A stretch of DNA of 64,000 nt from positions 62,001 to 126,000 of the forward strand of contig CAZWAD010000003.1 of assembly GCA_964631835.1 (NCBI GenBank). The letters are read 5' to 3'. Origin of the DNA: Bog-950 sp964631835. GTDB taxonomy: Bacteria; Bacteroidota; Bacteroidia; Chitinophagales; LD1. Shown here piece by piece: positions 10,501-19,016 of this stretch. Numbering within the stretch: position 1 is the first letter of the stretch; the number at the start of each line of letters is the position of its first letter. The position numbers and the translations under genes are program-made. The notes under the pieces were generated by a model. It was not told the origin of the DNA and ran no database searches. It saw nothing but the letters and a program-made list of their open reading frames with translations.

Positions 10501-11390
10501 CTATTGACTTTGCCTTTGGATTTAAACAAAGGGTGGGTCCTACTGCCGCCTTTACCGTTTCTGCTTTTTACCGCGAGTTCCGCGATATGATTCAGATTAA
10601 AAAGGTGATTGACGCTTACCCCAAAGACTACCTCACTTTCGGCAATGTTGACTTTGGAACCACCAAAGGCTTTTCGCTTGATTTTGAACTGCGCAGAACC
10701 GCCAACTTCAGCATGAAAGCCAACTACACCATGCAGTTTGCCGAAGGAACCGGCTCGGACGATATTTCGCAGGCTAACCTTGTAAACTCAAACCAGCCAA
10801 ACTTCCGCAGCATTAACCCCCTGAGTTACGACTCGCGCCACATGATGAACGTAAACGTTTCGTACAGCTTTGCTTCGGGCAAAGACTACAACGGACCCAC
10901 CATTAAAAACTATCAGGTGCTTTCCGATGCGGGTATAAACCTGCAAATGATGGCGCGCTCGGGCACCCCTTACACCGCACAGGCTAACACCACCCCCAAC
11001 GGGTTTTTGACCGGAGAGGGCCGCGCTCTTACACAGGGCTCTATCAACGGCTCGCGACTGCCCTGGTACTTCCGCCTCAACCTCCGCGTTTGGAAAGACT
11101 TTGCATTTAAAGTAGGTAAAAAGGAACAGGGTGACGACAGGCGCGAAATTGCGTTCCAGATTTACCTGCAAATTCAGAATTTGGTTGGAACTAAAAACGT
11201 AGTGAATGTTTACCGGTACAGCGGAACGCCCGATGATAACGGCTTCCTCAGCGACCCGTCAAACGCTGCGGCTATTCAGTCGTACCTGAACCCGCAGGCA
11301 TTCCGCGACCAGTATTCAGCTTATATCAACAGAGGCAACAACTATAGCCTGCCCCGCAGGATTTTCCTGGGCGCTATTTTCAGCTTCTGA
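7578..11390 (+). CDS. TonB-dependent receptor with carboxypeptidase-regulatory N-domain
   Basis: A 1270-aa outer-membrane beta-barrel receptor. ATG 7578 gives a clean signal peptide (MKKIFTLIAFFGGLVSVFAQ); an upstream in-frame TTG at 7497 would add an implausible 27-residue leader. After the signal comes a CarboxypepD_reg-like domain (EIAGKVVDENGEGIPLANV), then a plug (IKGGREDGTEYYIDGVKV), then a very long barrel ending in Phe (IFLGAIFSF). It is followed by a 21-bp repeat tract with an assembly gap and then by a secreted protein and a PorV-like gene on the same strand. Such trios are common in Bacteroidota and suggest a surface uptake or secretion unit. Ligand unknown. Confidence 0.9.
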   Translation: MKKIFTLIAFFGGLVSVFAQNGEIAGKVVDENGEGIPLANVVIVDNKGVSTGRGTSTDFDGNYSIKPLTPGKYNVQFSYVSYATQIQQGVVVNADKMTPIDVKLKPAATELGVVEIIDFKVPLIDPGNTSSKNTITAEEIANMPTRNVSDIAATTAGAFQSDQGGGINIKGGREDGTEYYIDGVKVTGVPTLPATAIEQLQVITGGVPARYGDLTGGIVNITTKGPAGQFNGGIEAQTSQGLDAYGYNLVNGNLTGPIWKKKNSRKTILGFFAAFEYLRQQDPDPSAVGVWQVKKSVLDSLRQFPLQKKATEQGFNLSAENITYKDMFNQKAKPNVVENNFRGTGRIDIRPADNFTLSFGGSVSYRKYHDWVEQYTLFNSENNPLFTELNWRVYGRFTHSIQAKQSDDEGEGKKKKSSAFQNAFYSVQVDYEKYSRKYEDDTHGFNTFDYGYIGKFQTMKTPNFTYGDFTDTLSGGDVRTYTGWIQDRYSDTAVIFTPGTINPYGTRFTQQYYELLDAQVSEGGRYQVFGANNAQFTSTLDQIQGNQALINGQRSNFVNSVWYNTGRQYNGYGYDNAGLGGGDNDQYRVRLEGSFDILKPGAPTRNKHSFEFGVEFEQRIQRMYSVSPLVLWQRARQLANAHLTTDDKANPIFRINGVNYSAEDPNRPPFYLTDTILFNRYYDASSQRYFDKSLRTSLGLAEDNTDFIDVFSLDPGQLNINMFSPEELLNDGAATRVNYRGYDPYGNRLTTQPSFDAYFTDTLANGEGVRAVPAFRPIYAAAYVSDRFYFKDLTFNVGLRIDRYDANQKVLKDEYSLYPIMTKGELAGMVHPSNIGNDFYVYADDAKSPSRVAGYRDGNVWYDRYGRELKSGKTVALASKTGSVQPWLKLPNQEIKDPSRFDPSQSFEDYKPTILVMPRLQFSFNITDQALFFAHYDILAQRPNSRGIMDPADYLFFQDNIGGALNNPNLKPERTIDFAFGFKQRVGPTAAFTVSAFYREFRDMIQIKKVIDAYPKDYLTFGNVDFGTTKGFSLDFELRRTANFSMKANYTMQFAEGTGSDDISQANLVNSNQPNFRSINPLSYDSRHMMNVNVSYSFASGKDYNGPTIKNYQVLSDAGINLQMMARSGTPYTAQANTTPNGFLTGEGRALTQGSINGSRLPWYFRLNLRVWKDFAFKVGKKEQGDDRREIAFQIYLQIQNLVGTKNVVNVYRYSGTPDDNGFLSDPSNAAAIQSYLNPQAFRDQYSAYINRGNNYSLPRRIFLGAIFSF

Positions 11391-11776
11391 TGATAATATA
11401 TTAAGGAAGAAGAAGTAAGTAACGTTCTTTACAAAATAGGGGCGAAACATCCCCAAGTCTCTAAAGAGTACAACAGAGGTTCCGGAGAACCCAACGNNNN
11501 NNNNNNNNNNNNNNNNNNNNNNNNNNNNNNNNNNNNNNNNNNNNNNNNNNNNNNNNNNNNNNNNNNNNNNNNNNNNNNNNNNNNNNNNNNNNNNNNGAAC
11601 CCAACGGAAGTTCCGGAGAACCCAACGCAAGTTCGGGGGAGTGCAATAGAAATAGAAGCGAGTTCAACAGAATTTCTGTTGCTTGCAACAGAAACTGAAC
11701 AGGATTATAAGTTTGATAAAAGCAGTAAAATCACTAAAAGAACCTAGTAAACATTAATTAACCAAAACAAGAAGTT
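11391..11776. repeat. 21-bp tandem repeat tract interrupted by assembly gap
   Basis: Non-coding stretch between two same-strand genes. From about 11445 to 11701 the sequence runs in 21-bp units (phase starts 11445, 11466, 11487 | 11597, 11618, 11639, 11660, 11681). A common core CAAC(A/G)GAA sits at the same place in most units, and the units next to the gap are the most alike (GAACCCAACGGAAGTTCCGG at 11597). Units decay away from the gap. A run of 100 Ns (11497-11596) lies inside. The reading frame on the minus strand stays open only because 21 is divisible by three. Confidence 0.85.
11497..11596. other. Assembly gap (100 N placeholder)
   Basis: Exactly 100 Ns flanked on both sides by copies of the same 21-bp repeat. 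The flanks are out of phase across the Ns (11487 to 11597 is 110 bp, not a multiple of 21). The true missing length is therefore probably 21k+11 rather than 100. Confidence 0.95.
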
Positions 11777-14700
11777 ATGAAAACAGCTTGGATGAATACA
11801 GCGCTCTGCACGGCTTTGCTCCTGGCAGGTATTGGAAGCAGCGCTAAGGAAAGCGTAAATGCACCCGGCAAAACAAACTCGCGGGTGTCTTTCAAAACCG
11901 AGGTTGGCGACTGTGTAAGCCCCGCAGCTCAGTTCGACATGGACATTAACAACGTGCGTGCGCGCCTGCTTACCGGAGGCGATATGTGGTGGAATTTCAG
12001 CGAAGCCAAATACGAAGTTCCAAAAGGCGATGGAACAACCCCGCCCCTTACAGCCATTTTTGCCGGTGCTATATGGATTTCAGGAAAAGATGCCGGGGGC
12101 AACCTGAAAATAGCCGCCCAAACCTACCGCCAGGGCGGTGACGACTACTGGCCCGGCCCGCTGAACAACAACGGAACCACCGACCGCGCCACCTGTACCA
12201 AGTACGACCGCTTTTTCAATGTTTTGGGAGTGGATATTTCCAGGGCGCAGGCTGCTTATATTCAGAAAGGAGCTCAAACTACGGTGGCTGATATTCCTTC
12301 GGGCGTGTTAGCATGGCCCGCTAAAGGCAACCAGTACCTGCGCGATGACGCTTCGCTGATAGGTGAAACTTTTGACATTAATGAAAACCTCGCTCCCTTT
12401 TACGATGCCGATGGCGATGGCGAGTATAACCCTGTGCTTGGCGACTACCCCATTATTCCCGTACGCGGGCAGGTATCCGAAGCCTATGGCGACCAAATGG
12501 TGTTTTGGGTAGTGAACGATAACGGCAACTCCCACTCCGAAACCAATGGCGAAGCCATAGGGGTTCAAATCAACTGTCTGGCGTTTGCCTTTCAAACCAC
12601 CGATGACATCAACAACATGACTTTTTATAAATATGAAATCACCAACAAGTCGCCCAATGCTTTAAACCAAACATTCATTTCGCAATGGTCTGACCCTGAC
12701 TTGGGCTGTTATGATAATGACCGCGTAGGCTGCGATACTTCCCGCGCCCTTGGAATTATTTACAACGGCACCTCTCCCGATCCCGACTGCCAGGGTGGAT
12801 TCGGCTATGGCGCTCAGTTGCCGCTGATTGGTATTGATTTCTTTGAAGGCCCGCTGAGCGATGACAGCATTCCCAAAGAATTGGGATTGAGTTCGTTTGT
12901 GTACTTTACCAACGGAGCAACCCCTTCGCAGTCTGACCCGCAAACCGCACAGCAATTCCGTAATTACCAAACCTGCTACTGGAGTGACGGAACGCCATTT
13001 ACCACAGGCGGAACCGGCTATAACAGCGGAGGAGCTAATACCTGTTTCATTTTTCCCGGCAACCCCAGCGACCCTTCTGCATGGAGCGAATGTCAGGCTG
13101 GTGTAAGCCTCCAACCTGGCGACAGAAGAATGGTTCAAACCAGCGGACCTTTTACCCTTCGCCCCGGTCAGCCTCAGTACGTTACCGTAGGGGTTATATT
13201 TATCCGCCCTCCGGGAACCGGTGTGGGTTTGTGCCCTAACTTTGCCACCTCTATTGCCGCGGCTGACGATAAAGCACAGGCACTTTTCGATAAAGGATTT
13301 CAGGTTACCGATGGCCCTGCTGCGCCTGCCTTGCAAATTCGCGAAATGAGTAATGAAATTATCATCAACCTCATAAACACCCGCGACTTTAATAACTATG
13401 GCGAAAGCTATGACGAGCTCAGCGATGATGCAGTGGCTTATGTAGCAAGCCACCCCGGAAGCACTGTTGACCAAACATATACTTTTGAAGGCTACAAGGT
13501 TTACCAGGTTACCGGCCCCACCGTTTCAGCAACCGACCTGAACGACCCTACCAAGGCAATTTTGGTGGCGCAGGCAGATGTAAAAAACGGAGTTACCCGA
13601 ATTGTCAATTTTGAGCGCGACCAGGCGCTGGGCTTCACCGTGCCTGTACTTAAAGCTGACGGAAGCGATGGAGGCATCCAGTCTTCGTTCCGTTTTACTA
13701 CCGATGTTTTTGCCACCGGTGATAACAACAAGCTGATTAACCACCGCACCTATTATTACACGGCAGTGGCTTACGCCCATAATAATTTTGTGCCTTACAA
13801 CCAGGATAATCCCGATGCCGATAACCAGCAGCTTATTCCGTACCTGCAGGGCGGTAAAAACTTTAAGATTTATTCTGCCACCCCTCACATTGCCGACCCG
13901 CGCAATGAGGGAACTATTATTAACTCCGAGTTCGGAGAGGGAGTTGAAGTGTTACGTATTGAAGGAAAGGGAAATGGCGGCAACAACCTGATGCTGACCG
14001 ATGCTACTATTGATAAGATTATGGCTTCGGGTTCGTACGCCTTTGCCGATACTTTGGCTTACCAGAAAAAGTTTGACCCCATTGGCTTTAAGGTTACCGA
14101 CCCCATAGCACTGAAAGAAGCCGACTTTGAGCTCGAGTTTTTGGATGCGGATACAAACCCTGTAGGGGTGACCACCGGGTGGGTTCTTCATGATTTAACC
14201 AACAACGTGAATATTCCATCGGAGCGCAATCTCGACCGCCCTTACGAACAGCAAATTGCAACCACTTCGGGCAGCGACAGAATCAACTACGGCTTTTCAA
14301 TTAAGCTCGGAACTCCCGCACCCATTTATACCATTCCGGGCGATTACCTGGCTTCTACCGGCTCACCCGACCGTTATGTTTACAGTCCGCTCGAATCCTC
14401 TATCGAATACCAGAACCCTATTGAACAATGGCTCGGCTTTGTAAGAGACCAGGGTTTGAATTCACCTACTAATTGGATTCGTTCGGGAATAAATGAAATT
14501 GACCCCAACTCTACTGCCAACCCTCAGACTGCCGCATTAGCAGGTGTATATGATGATAACTGGTACTATACCGGCAACACTCCCGACACCTACCCCTTTG
14601 ACAGGTGGACCGACCGGGATGAAAAGTTTGAGAAAATACTGAACGGTACCTGGGCGCCTTATTGCCTTACGCCTAATTACGCTAAGAGCAACCCTACAGC

Positions 14701-15913
14701 CCCGGCTCCGCCCTACGTTTACGGCCCGGGCTTTAAATGGAGAAGTTACTCTACTTCAACCCCTCCGCAAAACAACCTCGACCAGCTTTCAAGCGTGGAT
14801 GTAATTATTACTCCCGATAAAAGCAAGTGGAGCAAGTGCATTGTGTTTGAAACAGGCGAAGATGAGGGGATAAATGAAGGAGCTGCCCTAGCACCTAACG
14901 GAAAAGCCGCCCGCAAAGGACAAATACGTATGCACTATTCATGGGATGCTATGAACAACCGTTATGTGGACGGTTCGCAGGGCGAAACTCCCGATACCGG
15001 ACGCTCGTGGTTCCCCGGCTATGCCATTAATGTAGAAACCGGTGAGCGCCTGAACATAGCTTTTGGCGAAAGCTCCGACCAGGGTGACCAGAACGGAAGA
15101 GACATGCTTTGGAACCCCACATCGAACCTTTACAGTCCGGTGGGTAATTATCCGTACTTCGGAGGCAAGCATTTTATTTATGTAATGAGCAGTAAGTATG
15201 ACAGGTGTGATTCGGTTCAGCGAACTATGCTCGATGCTTACACCAAAATAATAGGAGCGCCTCAAACCATTGATGCGTCTATGCGCCCGGTTTATTACAA
15301 CCTGATGTGGACTTGCATCCCTTATCTCGCTTCGGGCTATAAATTTGCCGATGACGGAAACGGCAACAAATACATTCCGCCAGCCGAAGTAAAGGTAAGG
15401 CTGCGTGTGGAGAAACCTTACGACCGCATGGAAACGGTTTCTACAGGTTTTGCTGACTCGCTGCCCCGCTACCGGTTCAGCACAAAAGGTTTGGGAGCTA
15501 CTGAAAATGTAAAGGCTGTAGCAAAGACTGCCTGCGACCTAATGAATGTTGTTCCGAACCCTTACCTGGGCTATTCAGCTTACGAAACCGACCAGAACAG
15601 CAATAAGGTTAAAATCACAAACCTGCCGAATATCTGCAACATCACTATTTATTCGCTGGACGGAACCATTATCCGAACACTAAGCAGGGCCATAGGTATT
15701 GACCCCGAAAACAACCGCAGAATTGAAATAAGCGATGGAGCACCTGTTGACCAGGTGAGCGTTGACAATTCGGTGGAGTGGGATTTGAAGAACGATAAGG
15801 GAACACCCATTGCAAGCGGCATCTACCTGATTTATGTTGACGCCCCGGGCATTTGCCAGAAAACACTGAAGTGGTTTGGGACTATAAGACCGGCAGATAC
15901 TTCCAATTTCTAA
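11777..15913 (+). CDS. Large secreted protein with FlgD/T9SS-like C-terminal domain
   Basis: A 1378-aa exported protein of unknown function. The N-terminus is a signal peptide (TALCTALLLAGIGSSA). A calcium-loop-like stretch (YDADGDGEYNPVLGDYP) lies near residue 215. The body is Asn/Asp/Pro/Thr-rich and beta-strand-like. The last ~110 residues resemble a FlgD-type or T9SS-linked Ig fold (MNVVPNPYLGYSAYE, IYSLDGTIIRTL, WDLKNDKGTPIASGIYLIYV). This layout, next to a TonB receptor and a PorV-like gene, recurs in Bacteroidota and points to a cell-surface complex (inference). It ends 22 bp before the PorV-like gene. Confidence 0.8.
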   Translation: MKTAWMNTALCTALLLAGIGSSAKESVNAPGKTNSRVSFKTEVGDCVSPAAQFDMDINNVRARLLTGGDMWWNFSEAKYEVPKGDGTTPPLTAIFAGAIWISGKDAGGNLKIAAQTYRQGGDDYWPGPLNNNGTTDRATCTKYDRFFNVLGVDISRAQAAYIQKGAQTTVADIPSGVLAWPAKGNQYLRDDASLIGETFDINENLAPFYDADGDGEYNPVLGDYPIIPVRGQVSEAYGDQMVFWVVNDNGNSHSETNGEAIGVQINCLAFAFQTTDDINNMTFYKYEITNKSPNALNQTFISQWSDPDLGCYDNDRVGCDTSRALGIIYNGTSPDPDCQGGFGYGAQLPLIGIDFFEGPLSDDSIPKELGLSSFVYFTNGATPSQSDPQTAQQFRNYQTCYWSDGTPFTTGGTGYNSGGANTCFIFPGNPSDPSAWSECQAGVSLQPGDRRMVQTSGPFTLRPGQPQYVTVGVIFIRPPGTGVGLCPNFATSIAAADDKAQALFDKGFQVTDGPAAPALQIREMSNEIIINLINTRDFNNYGESYDELSDDAVAYVASHPGSTVDQTYTFEGYKVYQVTGPTVSATDLNDPTKAILVAQADVKNGVTRIVNFERDQALGFTVPVLKADGSDGGIQSSFRFTTDVFATGDNNKLINHRTYYYTAVAYAHNNFVPYNQDNPDADNQQLIPYLQGGKNFKIYSATPHIADPRNEGTIINSEFGEGVEVLRIEGKGNGGNNLMLTDATIDKIMASGSYAFADTLAYQKKFDPIGFKVTDPIALKEADFELEFLDADTNPVGVTTGWVLHDLTNNVNIPSERNLDRPYEQQIATTSGSDRINYGFSIKLGTPAPIYTIPGDYLASTGSPDRYVYSPLESSIEYQNPIEQWLGFVRDQGLNSPTNWIRSGINEIDPNSTANPQTAALAGVYDDNWYYTGNTPDTYPFDRWTDRDEKFEKILNGTWAPYCLTPNYAKSNPTAPAPPYVYGPGFKWRSYSTSTPPQNNLDQLSSVDVIITPDKSKWSKCIVFETGEDEGINEGAALAPNGKAARKGQIRMHYSWDAMNNRYVDGSQGETPDTGRSWFPGYAINVETGERLNIAFGESSDQGDQNGRDMLWNPTSNLYSPVGNYPYFGGKHFIYVMSSKYDRCDSVQRTMLDAYTKIIGAPQTIDASMRPVYYNLMWTCIPYLASGYKFADDGNGNKYIPPAEVKVRLRVEKPYDRMETVSTGFADSLPRYRFSTKGLGATENVKAVAKTACDLMNVVPNPYLGYSAYETDQNSNKVKITNLPNICNITIYSLDGTIIRTLSRAIGIDPENNRRIEISDGAPVDQVSVDNSVEWDLKNDKGTPIASGIYLIYVDAPGICQKTLKWFGTIRPADTSNF

Positions 15914-15935
15914 AACAACTTAAAGAAAAGAGAGC

Positions 15936-17009
15936 ATGAAGAGAATTTTAACAATACTTGTAACAGCAGCACTTACCGGTACTAATCTTTTTGCCGGCAA
16001 CCCCGACCGAAGGGGCGAAGCAGGAGCTTATGAACTGCTTATGAACGGCTGGGCGCGCTCGTCCGGTTTCTGGAGCATGAACTCGGCAAGTGTCAAAGGA
16101 ATAGAAAGCGAGCGGATAAATATTGCCGGGCTTGCATTTACGAAAAAAACCGAGATAGCCGCCTCCTATACCCTTTGGATGCAGGGTTCGGGGGTTGGGC
16201 TGGCGCATGTGGGTTTTGCTCAGAATTTTAAGGAAACAAATGTAGTGGGGCTGAGTATTCAAGCGCTCAATCTGGGCGAAATTCAGCGTACCACCACTCA
16301 AAACCCCGAAGGAGGGGTAGGAACTTTCCGCCCTACTTTTCTCAACATTGGTGTTTCCTATTCCAAGCTTTTTTCGAACAGTATTGCAGGTGGAATAACC
16401 TTACGACTGGTTAACGAAAGCCTCGGAAACCTGAATGCCTTCGGTTTTGCCGTAGATGCTGGTTTGCAGTACGTAACCGGTCCTAAAAACAACATTCACT
16501 TTGGTGTTGCGTTGCGCAATGTAGGTACACCCATGAAATTCAAAGGCGATGCGTTGGCCACTTCGGTTCAGATTGCCGGTTCATCAACTTACCAGTTATC
16601 GGTAGATAACAAGCCCAATAAATTTGAACTGCCAACGCAATTGAATATAGGTGCGGCTTATGATTTCTGGATGGGCAAGAAAAAGGAAACGGAGCCAAAA
16701 GTTTACAAACAGGATTACCGCCTAACCGCGCTCGCTAATTTTACTTCCAACGCATTCGGCTACGACCATTACGGGCTTGGTCTGGAGTTCGGCTGGAAAG
16801 AAATGCTGATGCTTCGGGTAGCTTACCGGTTTGAAACGGGGCAGTTTAAAAAAGATACCCGTCTGAATGTTTACACCGGTCTGGCGGCAGGCTTTACTTT
16901 CGATGCTCCATTGAAAAAGAATGGTCCCCGTTTGGGTATCGATTATTCTTTCCGTGCCACCCAGCCTTTTGCAGGAACGCACAGCATAGGCTTGCACTTT
17001 AATTTGTAA
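15936..17009 (+). CDS. PorV/PorQ-family outer-membrane protein
   Basis: A 357-aa exported protein with signal peptide (ILTILVTAALTGTNLFA) and a FadL/PorV-like beta-barrel: GEAGAYELLMNGWARSSG near the N-terminus, many alternating-strand segments, and a C-terminal strand ending in Leu (HSIGLHFNL). Family members act in type IX secretion as a shuttle or docking partner for cargo. Whether this copy is the main T9SS PorV or a cluster-specific partner of the preceding protein cannot be decided; its place directly behind that gene favours the latter. A strong terminator follows. Confidence 0.85.
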   Translation: MKRILTILVTAALTGTNLFAGNPDRRGEAGAYELLMNGWARSSGFWSMNSASVKGIESERINIAGLAFTKKTEIAASYTLWMQGSGVGLAHVGFAQNFKETNVVGLSIQALNLGEIQRTTTQNPEGGVGTFRPTFLNIGVSYSKLFSNSIAGGITLRLVNESLGNLNAFGFAVDAGLQYVTGPKNNIHFGVALRNVGTPMKFKGDALATSVQIAGSSTYQLSVDNKPNKFELPTQLNIGAAYDFWMGKKKETEPKVYKQDYRLTALANFTSNAFGYDHYGLGLEFGWKEMLMLRVAYRFETGQFKKDTRLNVYTGLAAGFTFDAPLKKNGPRLGIDYSFRATQPFAGTHSIGLHFNL

Positions 17010-17036
17010 TTTGTAATTTTGCTTTAAGAAATCGTT

Positions 17037-17070
17037 AAAGACGCCCTTTACACGGGCGTCTTTCTCTTTC
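17037..17070 (+). terminator. Rho-independent terminator after PorV-like gene
   Basis: A perfect 10-bp stem (AAAGACGCCC at 17037-17046 with GGGCGTCTTT at 17054-17063), a 7-nt loop and a T-rich tail, 27 bp after the stop. Confidence 0.85.
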
Positions 17071-17092
17071 TCACCCAGGTAAAATCAGGAAA

Positions 17093-17566
17093 ATGTCAGA
17101 CATTTTTTACATGACCAAAGAAGGTTTGGAAAAACTTCAGGATGAAATAAAGCACATCCGCTCGGTTAAGCGTCTTGAAGTGGCGAAAGCTATTGCCGAA
17201 GCCCGTGAAAAGGGCGACTTGTCGGAAAATGCCGAATACCATGCAGCTAAAGAAGAGCAGGGTCATTTGGAGGCAAAACTTGCCGAACTGGAAAACAAAC
17301 TGGCGAATGCGCGTATTATGGACGAGAGCATGCTCGATGCATCCAAAGCCGGAATTCTTTCTACCGTTGAGGTGCTCAATAAAAAAATGAATAAGAAAAT
17401 GAAGTTCATGCTGGTATCGGAAGCAGAGGCAAACCTGAAAGAAAACAAGCTGTCGGTTTCTTCGCCTATCGGCAAGGCGCTTCTGGGTAAGGAAGTGGGC
17501 GATGTAGTTAAAGCGCATACGCCCGGTGGCGAAATGGAGTTTGAGATTTTAAAAATAAGTATTTAG
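17093..17566 (+). CDS. greA: Transcription elongation factor GreA
   Basis: GreA rescues backtracked RNA polymerase by stimulating transcript cleavage. The 157-aa protein has the N-terminal coiled coil with the acidic tip (EAREKGDLSENAEYHAAKEEQG, Asp and Glu of GDLSENAEY) and the C-terminal FKBP-like domain ending in GGEMEFEILKI (SPIGKALLGKEVGDVV before it). Normal length. It is monocistronic, between a terminator and a palindromic repeat element. Confidence 0.97.
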   Translation: MSDIFYMTKEGLEKLQDEIKHIRSVKRLEVAKAIAEAREKGDLSENAEYHAAKEEQGHLEAKLAELENKLANARIMDESMLDASKAGILSTVEVLNKKMNKKMKFMLVSEAEANLKENKLSVSSPIGKALLGKEVGDVVKAHTPGGEMEFEILKISI

Positions 17567-17575
17567 AAAAAAACG

Positions 17576-17674
17576 GTCATTCCGAATTTTGGCTTTGCAA
17601 AATGCGGAATATTGTATTTAGCTGCAGAGGTAATGCAAGTTGCTTCATTTCGCAGAGCCATCGTTCAGCATGAC
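17576..17674. repeat. MITE-like palindromic intergenic element
   Basis: About 99 bp bounded by imperfect inverted repeats (GTCATTCCGAA at 17576-17586; complement of TTCAGCATGAC at 17664-17674, 9/11). Inside the left half is a 13-bp stem with one mismatch (17579-17591 with 17598-17610, loop GCTTTG). Its AATATTCCGCA word (minus strand) recurs at 18222 and 38995. No coding capacity. Confidence 0.6.
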
Positions 17675-17699
17675 AACGTTTAGATAATTACTCAAGGTT

Positions 17700-18104
17700 A
17701 TGCCGTCTATTTTCTCAAAAATTATTAACGGAGAAATTCCCTGCTACAAGATTGCCGAGGATGAAAATTATTTTGCCTTCCTTGATATTTTTCCGCTGGC
17801 TAAAGGGCATACGCTGGTTGTTCCGAAAAAAGAAGTGGATTACATTTTTGATTTGGATGACACCACCCTTTCGGGCATGATGGTATTTGCCAAAAAAATT
17901 GCACTGGCTATGGATAAGGCTGTTCCCTCATCGCGGGTTGGGGTGGCGGTGGTAGGGCTGGAGGTTCCTCACGCTCATGTTCACCTGGTTCCCCTGCACT
18001 CGGTTCATGATATTGATTTCAGTCGGCCGAAATTGAAACTGGAGAAAGAAGAGTTTGAGTCTATTGCCGCTAGTATCAGGAAACATCTTTCTCATTCTTT
18101 ATGA
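17700..18104 (+). CDS. HIT family hydrolase
   Basis: A 134-aa histidine-triad protein, the family of small nucleotidyl hydrolases such as HinT. The active-site motif HAHVHLV is at residues 91-97. The N-terminal IFSKIINGEIPCYKI and the AKGHTLVVPK strand are typical. The physiological substrate in bacteria is generally unclear; aminoacyl or nucleoside phosphoramidates are likely. Nothing unusual. Confidence 0.95.
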   Translation: MPSIFSKIINGEIPCYKIAEDENYFAFLDIFPLAKGHTLVVPKKEVDYIFDLDDTTLSGMMVFAKKIALAMDKAVPSSRVGVAVVGLEVPHAHVHLVPLHSVHDIDFSRPKLKLEKEEFESIAASIRKHLSHSL

Positions 18105-18137
18105 ATATTTTCAGAATTTAACCCAGGCAATGATGTT

Positions 18138-18242
18138 ATTCCTTCATATAATCACTTCCTTCATTGGTGCAAGGACGTCATTCTTCCGTGTAATCACTTG
18201 CTTCCTCGGTGTAAGGACGTCAATATTCCGTAGAATGACCAC
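18138..18242. repeat. 42-bp tandem repeat made of two 21-bp halves
   Basis: Units start at 18138, 18159, 18180, 18201 and 18222. The 42-bp period is clear (TAATCACTT at 18149 and 18191; AAGGACGTC at 18171 and 18213), and the two halves are themselves related (CTTCCGTGTAA against CTTCCTCGGTGTAA). The last unit contains AATATTCCGTAGAATGAC, a word shared with the element at 38995. It lies between the HIT and methyltransferase genes. Confidence 0.75.
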
Positions 18243-18289
18243 TAGATATGCCGGGAACCCGTTTTTTAACACTAAAATTAGCCAAAATC

Positions 18290-18991
18290 ATGAAAAAGCG
18301 GTTTTACCTACCTGATTTATATTACCGTCTGGTTTTGTTTTATCACCGGAACTATAAAAGCAAAAACAGCACTTTGAGCGAAGTATTGCGGAAACAGGGC
18401 AAAACCCGCTGGCTTGATTTGGGTTCATCATCGAGTTTTAATGAAGGTTTTTATTTTGCCGATCTGCATCCGGCAAGCGAAGCGCCTGAAGAGATGAGGA
18501 AGAAATATTTTCAGCTCAATATCATTGAAGCCGGAGAGGAGCAGCTGAAACCACTCGGCAAGTTCGATTTAATACGCCTGCAGCATGTGTTTGAGCATTT
18601 TGCACCTGAAGACGGATTGAAAGTACTTGAAAAATGCGCATTGCTGCTGAACGAAGACGGCTATTTGCTGATGACCGTTCCCGACCTGAAAATATTTGTG
18701 CACAGATATCAATCCGCAGCTCTTCAAGGGCTTCGTTCATTTAAAGGCTGGGCTGAAACGCGCATACCGGCTAATGCTCCGCAGAGTTTTTACTTTTCGA
18801 TATTTACACACAGCGTAGCGCACCAGCAGCATTTGTGGTGTTATGACGAAGAAGGGATTCGATACCAGTTAAGCCAAACCGGTAAGTTTAAAAATGCGGA
18901 AAAGTTGTCGCTGTTGAATCCTCTTTCGGCTATTCCGTTTACGCATAACCGCCCCGATGAAGATTTGTGCCTGCTGGCGCAAAAGGCATAA
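18290..18991 (+). CDS. Predicted SAM-dependent methyltransferase
   Basis: A 233-aa protein with a class I methyltransferase look: TRWLDLGSSSSFNEG as motif I (only one glycine, so a divergent SAM loop), a central FDLIRLQHVFEHFAPEDG (motif IV, with the EH pair typical of sugar and lipid methyltransferases), and LLLNEDGYLLMTVPDL. ATG 18290 is chosen because an earlier ATG at 18248 adds 14 residues with no family character. A family 2 glycosyltransferase follows after 25 bp, so the two may act on the same surface glycan (inference). Confidence 0.75.
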   Translation: MKKRFYLPDLYYRLVLFYHRNYKSKNSTLSEVLRKQGKTRWLDLGSSSSFNEGFYFADLHPASEAPEEMRKKYFQLNIIEAGEEQLKPLGKFDLIRLQHVFEHFAPEDGLKVLEKCALLLNEDGYLLMTVPDLKIFVHRYQSAALQGLRSFKGWAETRIPANAPQSFYFSIFTHSVAHQQHLWCYDEEGIRYQLSQTGKFKNAEKLSLLNPLSAIPFTHNRPDEDLCLLAQKA

Positions 18992-19016
18992 ACGCATTGA
19001 CCGACTATTTCAAGAA

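Noticed and set aside
11316..11688. Minus-strand ORFs across the N gap
   Set aside because: They overlap the end of the TonB receptor and consist of the translated repeat and Ns.
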